Shown one piece after another: positions 60,401-64,000 of a stretch of 64,000 bases of DNA; within the stretch, counting starts at the first letter, position 1, and every line of letters begins with the position of its first letter. The position numbers were made by a program, and so were the translations under genes. Below the pieces are notes generated by a model. The model did no database searches. It was not told the DNA's origin and was given only the letters and a program-made list of their open reading frames with translations. The stretch is taken from assembly GCA_009741485.1 (NCBI GenBank), contig CM019230.1, forward strand, positions 6,110,377-6,174,376, given 5' to 3'. This DNA comes from Malurus cyaneus samueli (lineage: Eukaryota; Chordata; Aves; Passeriformes; Maluridae).

Positions 60401-62762
60401 CAGAAAAGAATGCTGACCCATGACAAAGCAAGGAAAAAAGGAATTAAGACAATTATAACATTTTATCCATTTGCATCCCTTCCATAGCAGGACACTGCCT
60501 GAGCCTGACACAAGTGGGATAAAAGAAGCTTCCTTTTGGATGCAGCAGAAAAAGCAGCACTGGAGTCAAAGGCTCCAGCTGTGTTTGTAGAACTGACATT
60601 ATCTCCTAACCTTCTTCTGTTTTAGCTCAGTGCAGAAGCAGAGCCTGCCAGGCAGGAGGGGACAGGAAGGATCACCTTCCCTCATCCCAGCTGCCTGGAA
60701 TGAGGCAGGACATGCAGATGCCAGATCATCACTGGCTGAGGCGCAGATCTTGCTGCAGCAGCAGGACACGAGGATGATGTTACTTCATGGGTCTGTGACT
60801 CCACCTGATGCCAGAAGCAGGGCAGCAGGAGGCTGCACACCACCACAGAAAAAGAACACTGGCAACAAGAAATTTTCCATCTTCCGTGCCTGGGAAGTTG
60901 GCTGTGCTGGTGAGCTATTCTCTTTAGGAAGGGCATGGCGTGGCACACCCTCAAGGCTCAAATTAGCCAAGGCTTTGTGATGATTACAGAAAAAAGCCCT
61001 TCGGGAGGGCAGGTGAAAGCTGGGAGCTGCACCAGCTCTGCCTGCCCAGCCTCACGACTCCGCCAGTAATTCCCGGACGCGAAAGGCTCCGCGCTGCCTG
61101 CGATGGGAGGAGCGATAACAGCCACACCAGCAGCGATCGCTGTAGCAGTGACCTGGCATAAAAGCATCCTCCCAAATGAGAGAGCAGCACTCAAGCCTGG
61201 AAAAACGTGTGCCTCTCTGCAATCAGGCTTGCTGCAATGCTTCTCCCACTGAGTAAGGCCTTTGCAACTCTTCCCTTTAGCCCCTTGGCCAAGGACAGAT
61301 CACCTCTCCTTTAACTTCCTCAATTAAAAAAAATATCCCCACAAAACAAGCAGTCAGGAAGCTTTCCAGGCTGTATAACCCAAAATATCCTTCCTACTAG
61401 AGATATTTCCACACACAAACTGAACTGGGTGAGTCAGCTCTCCTCAGAGAAAGACTGCAAGGAAGGGATGTGGGTGTTGCTTCTTGTGTCTCAGTGGCTA
61501 CAACAAAAGATATTGACAAATTGTGGGAGTTCAGAGGAGGAGCAAAAACGGTAAGGGGACAGAAGGGATTGAGCTATAATGAGAAGGGCTGAAAACATCT
61601 TTCAGCCAGTAACTCGTATAACAGATCATGGCAGCATGTACATGTCTGAATTTTATATAAAATAAAAAGAAAGAAGGAGAATGATCTAATCTTGTTTATG
61701 GAAGGATAGCTCCAAGGGTAACAGGTTTTACACTCTGAGGTATTTGGGGTTATGACCATATTCTGCTGTTTGCCCAGTGCCTGACTTGGAACTTCACTTG
61801 CTGCCATAATCAAACAAATAACTATTAAAAAAAGAGAAGAAAATCCAGGCAACAAGCCATGATGTGCAGGATGGCCTCCCAGGGATAGCAGCGGGAGCTC
61901 CTGTGCGTGGAATATTTGAAAAACCATCACAGTTATGACTGATTCATTCAGGAATCACATCCCTGTGTTTTGTACAGCCAGAGCCCAAAGGCCACAGCCA
62001 GCACGGACAGACACACAGACAGGAGACACTCAGCAAGGGCTGCACCTCAGCAAACAACCGGGGTTTGTCCCCTCTCTAACCTTTAGGGTTGAGACATGAG
62101 ACAGATCTTACCCTGACAAAGGGGCTTGGCATATTCCAGCCCGCATGGAATGGAGCCCACAACTACCCTGAAACTGCAGCCAGGCATAAAGCAGGATTTG
62201 TCTGCTTGAAAATCACAGTTGTGTAACACGAATACAGTTTTTCTGGGAAACCTGACGAACAGCACTCAGGCTGTTAACACTCAGCTGCCCGCAACCCAGG
62301 CAAAGGAACAGACAGGAGGAACAGCCACGAACCATGACCCTTTACGGATAAGAAGGAGCAGCATCCTCGCAGTGCTGAGCAAGCCGAGCCGCAGAGCTGC
62401 CCGTCCCCCACATCTCCCCCGGGAGCTCGTACCGGCCCCCACCCGCTGCCGCGCCCCGACCGAGGTGACCGCCGGGAGGGGCGGCCCCGGCCCTTCCTCC
62501 GAGACGGGCATCCCCCGGTGCTGAAACTCCCCCGTGCCCGGGGAGCTGTGCCAGCCCGACCCCAAGGCGCTGACACCCCCCGGCCTCCTCGGGACAGCAC
62601 CGGCGCTCCCGCCCGGCTGAGGGGGGTGGCGGGGCCGGGCAAGCGGACACTGCGGGGAGGCGATGGGAAGCGAAGGGCCGGGGGCCGGAGGTGCCCGGGC
62701 GATGCCCCCGAGCCGCGGTACTCACTCAGCCACGACTCCAGGCTCTCCCCCGCCTCCGCCAT
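45466..62762 (-). CDS. GGA3: Golgi-localised gamma-ear ARF-binding protein GGA3, 17 coding exons
   Basis: Monomeric clathrin adaptor that sorts mannose-6-phosphate receptors between trans-Golgi and endosomes. Exons in transcript order: 62726-62762, 57388-57472, 56591-56666, 56027-56125, 55098-55221, 54228-54331, 53607-53687, 52532-52669, 51470-51551, 50896-51012, 49718-49987, 49079-49146, 48368-48690, 47598-47863, 47248-47417, 46791-46901 and 45466-45576. They sum to 2262 nt (753 aa), against 723 in human; the extra length is in the hinge. VHS spans about residues 1-146 (GPQIAVRLLAHKIQSPQEWE; LYSWTVALPEE). GAT covers about 170-300 (DEARIQKVTKRMHTLEEVNN). The Pro/Ser-rich hinge has an internal DEELL acidic-dileucine motif near 398, probably autoinhibitory. 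The GAE ear runs from about 630 to the end (VTAYDKNGFRILLHFARECP ... VEQWGNL). All phases close. The start MAEAGESLESWLS matches the family. Confidence 0.96.
46617..46676 (-). mobile_element. CR1 LINE fragment (antisense) in GGA3 intron 16
   Basis: The plus strand reads GGATTGGAAAAGACCTCCAA followed by GATCATCAAATCCAA, the reverse complement of a CR1 3' end. About 60 bp is recognisable. Confidence 0.65.
52105..52250 (+). repeat. Copy 1 of a 146-bp interspersed repeat (GGA3 intron 8)
   Basis: Shares most of its length with 54492-54645 in the same orientation. Common stretches include CCATTCAGCCTTTAGCT and CACAGTGCTGCAAGGGACA. Identity looks to be around 80 percent by eye. I do not recognise the family. 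No terminal repeats or target duplications were seen. Confidence 0.75.
54492..54645 (+). repeat. Copy 2 of the 146-bp interspersed repeat (GGA3 intron 5)
   Basis: Second copy, same orientation, about 2.4 kb from the first and separated from it by GGA3 exons 6-8. It is slightly longer through small insertions. It could be an old local duplication or two insertions of an unrecognised element. Confidence 0.75.
58059..58132 (-). pseudogene. tRNA-Lys-like pseudogene or tRNA-derived repeat
   Basis: Read on the minus strand, 74 nt align over their full length with tRNA-Lys. The acceptor arms GCCTGAA and ATCAGGT pair in six of seven positions coun­ting one wobble. The T-stem TAGGA/TCCTG pairs fully with one wobble. 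The anticodon position reads CTT. The anticodon stem is mismatched, the D-stem is imperfect, and the B-box is degraded (GATTTGAGTTC), so it is probably not a working gene. No poly(A)-like tail fixes whether it is retroposed. Confidence 0.45.
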
Positions 62763-62880
62763 GTTGCCGGAGCGACCGGGCCCGCCCCGCCCGCGCGAGC
62801 GCGGCGCGCAGGGGGCGGGGCTCAGGATGACCACGCCCACTCCAGGCTGGCCCCCCCAGGCGGCGGCGCGCGCAGGGAAG
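62763..62880. promoter_or_regulatory. Bidirectional promoter between GGA3 and MRPS7
   Basis: Only 118 bp separate the two start codons. The interval is CpG-rich with no TATA box. GC boxes lie at about 62780-62792 and 62811-62820. Each start codon sits in a YY1-like ATGGCGG context on its own strand: CAACATGGCGG for GGA3 and AAGATGGCGGC for MRPS7. Shared, divergent transcription is inferred from this arrangement. The CpG island extends from about 62380 to 63080. Confidence 0.75.
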
Positions 62881-64000
62881 ATGGCGGCGCCCAGCGCGGT
62901 GGGGCTGAGCCGGAGGCTGCGGGCCTGGCTGCCCCGGTGAGCGGCCACAGGGGCCGGGGGGGCTCCCCGGGGCGCACGGGAAACTCTGGGGTCTGTGCCC
63001 CACCGGGGGAAAACGGGCAGCGCGGGGGGAGAGCAGGGGGTGGCTCAGCGGGAGCACATGAAGGGTGTGGGGAGAGTGTGCAGCGCTCCGGGAGCACACG
63101 GAGAGGGCGCCCGCCTGTTTGTGCCGGGATCGTACAGGGATGGGGTTACCACGGTTGGAAGAGACCTTTAAGGTCAACCAGTCCGACCATCCGCCCAACA
63201 CTGCCACTTTAACACTGAACCACGTCAGGGGGTTCAAGCGCCTCCTGAACAGCTCCAGGGGTGGTGACTCCACCGCCTCCCTGGGCAGACACTTCCAATT
63301 TCTGGCCACAGGAACAGTGAAAAAAAAGATAGAATCCCGCATTGAGCTGCTCGCCCCACTGCCACGAGGTGCCTTTCACATCTAACATGTCCTTTTTGAG
63401 GCGTGTTCACATCTCGACATCCCTACATCCCTGTCACGACACGTGCATTGGGTTACAGCCCCTTCTCTTGTTCCTTGCAGGATCATGCCGGTGAGATGGA
63501 GCCGCTACGATCCCAGTTACCTGGAGCCAGAAGTGAACAAGGAATTGTATCAGAAACCTCCGGAGAAGCTGACTGAAGAGGAAAGGGAACAAATGGAACT
63601 TAAGGCTGTTCGACCCATCAAAGCTGCTCCTCCCACTCTCTCCAGCTCCGTGTTCAGCGATCCCATGGTCAGGTCAGAGAAAGCAGCAGTTCCTCCTCTC
63701 TCCAAAAATGCCTGGGAGCTGTGCTGCTATCCTCAGCTTTCATCTGCTCATTGCCTCCTGTTACAGCACAATCCCTTTATTCTGGGTTAATCTTTTCCCA
63801 TCAACCAGTTCATTGTCCTACAGTGATTAGAGATAATTACAGCAGATCTGGCAGCACCCACATTTAACCATGGGAACAACACAAAGGGAGGGGGGTGGGG
63901 GGTTTATTCCTGTGGGTGATAAAATCAGAATTCATATCAGACCCCATCTGACTTTGTGTTTACAGCAAATTCACCAATATGATGATGAAGAATGGAAATA
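62881..64000 (+). CDS. MRPS7: Mitochondrial ribosomal protein S7 (uS7m), 5' part, cut by window end
   Basis: Small-subunit mitochondrial ribosomal protein that binds the head of the 12S rRNA. Exons seen are 62881-62936, 63481-63672 and 63966 to the window edge, all in phase. The first 94 residues start MAAPSAVGLSRRLRAWLPR, an arginine-rich, acid-free leader typical of a mitochondrial targeting peptide. Family blocks VRWSRY, PPEKLTEEEREQMELKA, IKAAPP and SSVFSDPMVSKFTNMMM follow. The start is the first ATG after the shared promoter. The remaining roughly 150 residues, including the conserved S7 core, lie outside the window. Confidence 0.93.
63150..63335 (-). mobile_element. CR1 LINE 3' end (antisense) in MRPS7 intron 1
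   Basis: The plus strand carries GTTGGAAGAGACCTTTAAGG, GTGACTCCACCGCCTCCCTG and ACAGTGAAAAAAA-type phrases. These are the reverse complement of a CR1 3' region. It fills much of the intron. Confidence 0.8.

Overview
This window is vertebrate nuclear DNA, most likely from a bird. The five recognisable genes have compact introns and GT-AG splice sites. The interspersed repeats I can see are mainly 3' ends and fragments of CR1 LINEs, the typical avian retroposon, and there is one avian-style retroviral LTR. Gene order and orientation (JPT1 minus, SUMO2 minus, NUP85 plus, GGA3 minus, MRPS7 plus) match what I know of human 17q25.1 and the corresponding part of bird chromosome 18. I cannot name the species; a songbird would fit.

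Layout. JPT1 has five coding exons (953-10591) read leftwards from a CpG-island promoter that combines a TATA box with an array of CCAAT boxes. Between JPT1 and SUMO2 lies about 8 kb where I recall no gene in mammals. In it I can chain eight minus-strand exons in consistent phase down to a stop at 11637. I do not recognise the protein, and this possible undescribed gene is the most interesting item here. One of its introns holds an endogenous-retrovirus-like LTR and damaged coding remnants in the opposite orientation. SUMO2 follows (19416-25451); its exons 2-4 are perfect, but its first exon is 19 nt where 21 are needed to stay in frame. From 26 to 31.6 kb is intergenic DNA with two CR1 ends, a 33-bp tandem repeat and a tetranucleotide array. 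NUP85 has 19 coding exons on the plus strand (31669-42864) and carries a C-rich minisatellite in intron 2. GGA3 has 17 coding exons on the minus strand (45466-62762). Two of its introns share a diverged 146-bp repeat, and intron 1 holds a decayed tRNA-Lys-like sequence. MRPS7 starts on the plus strand at 62881, 118 bp from the GGA3 start codon, and runs off the right edge.

How the genes work together. They are neighbours by old synteny, not an operon. Their products act in microtubule and growth regulation (JPT1), protein modification (SUMO2), the nuclear pore (NUP85), Golgi-endosome sorting (GGA3) and the mitochondrial ribosome (MRPS7). NUP85 and GGA3 are tail to tail about 0.35 kb apart; GGA3 and MRPS7 are head to head and probably share one bidirectional promoter.

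Exon boundaries were read by eye from splice sites, reading frame and remembered family sequences. Every named gene except SUMO2 exon 1 closes with no frame error, which gives some confidence in the sequence.
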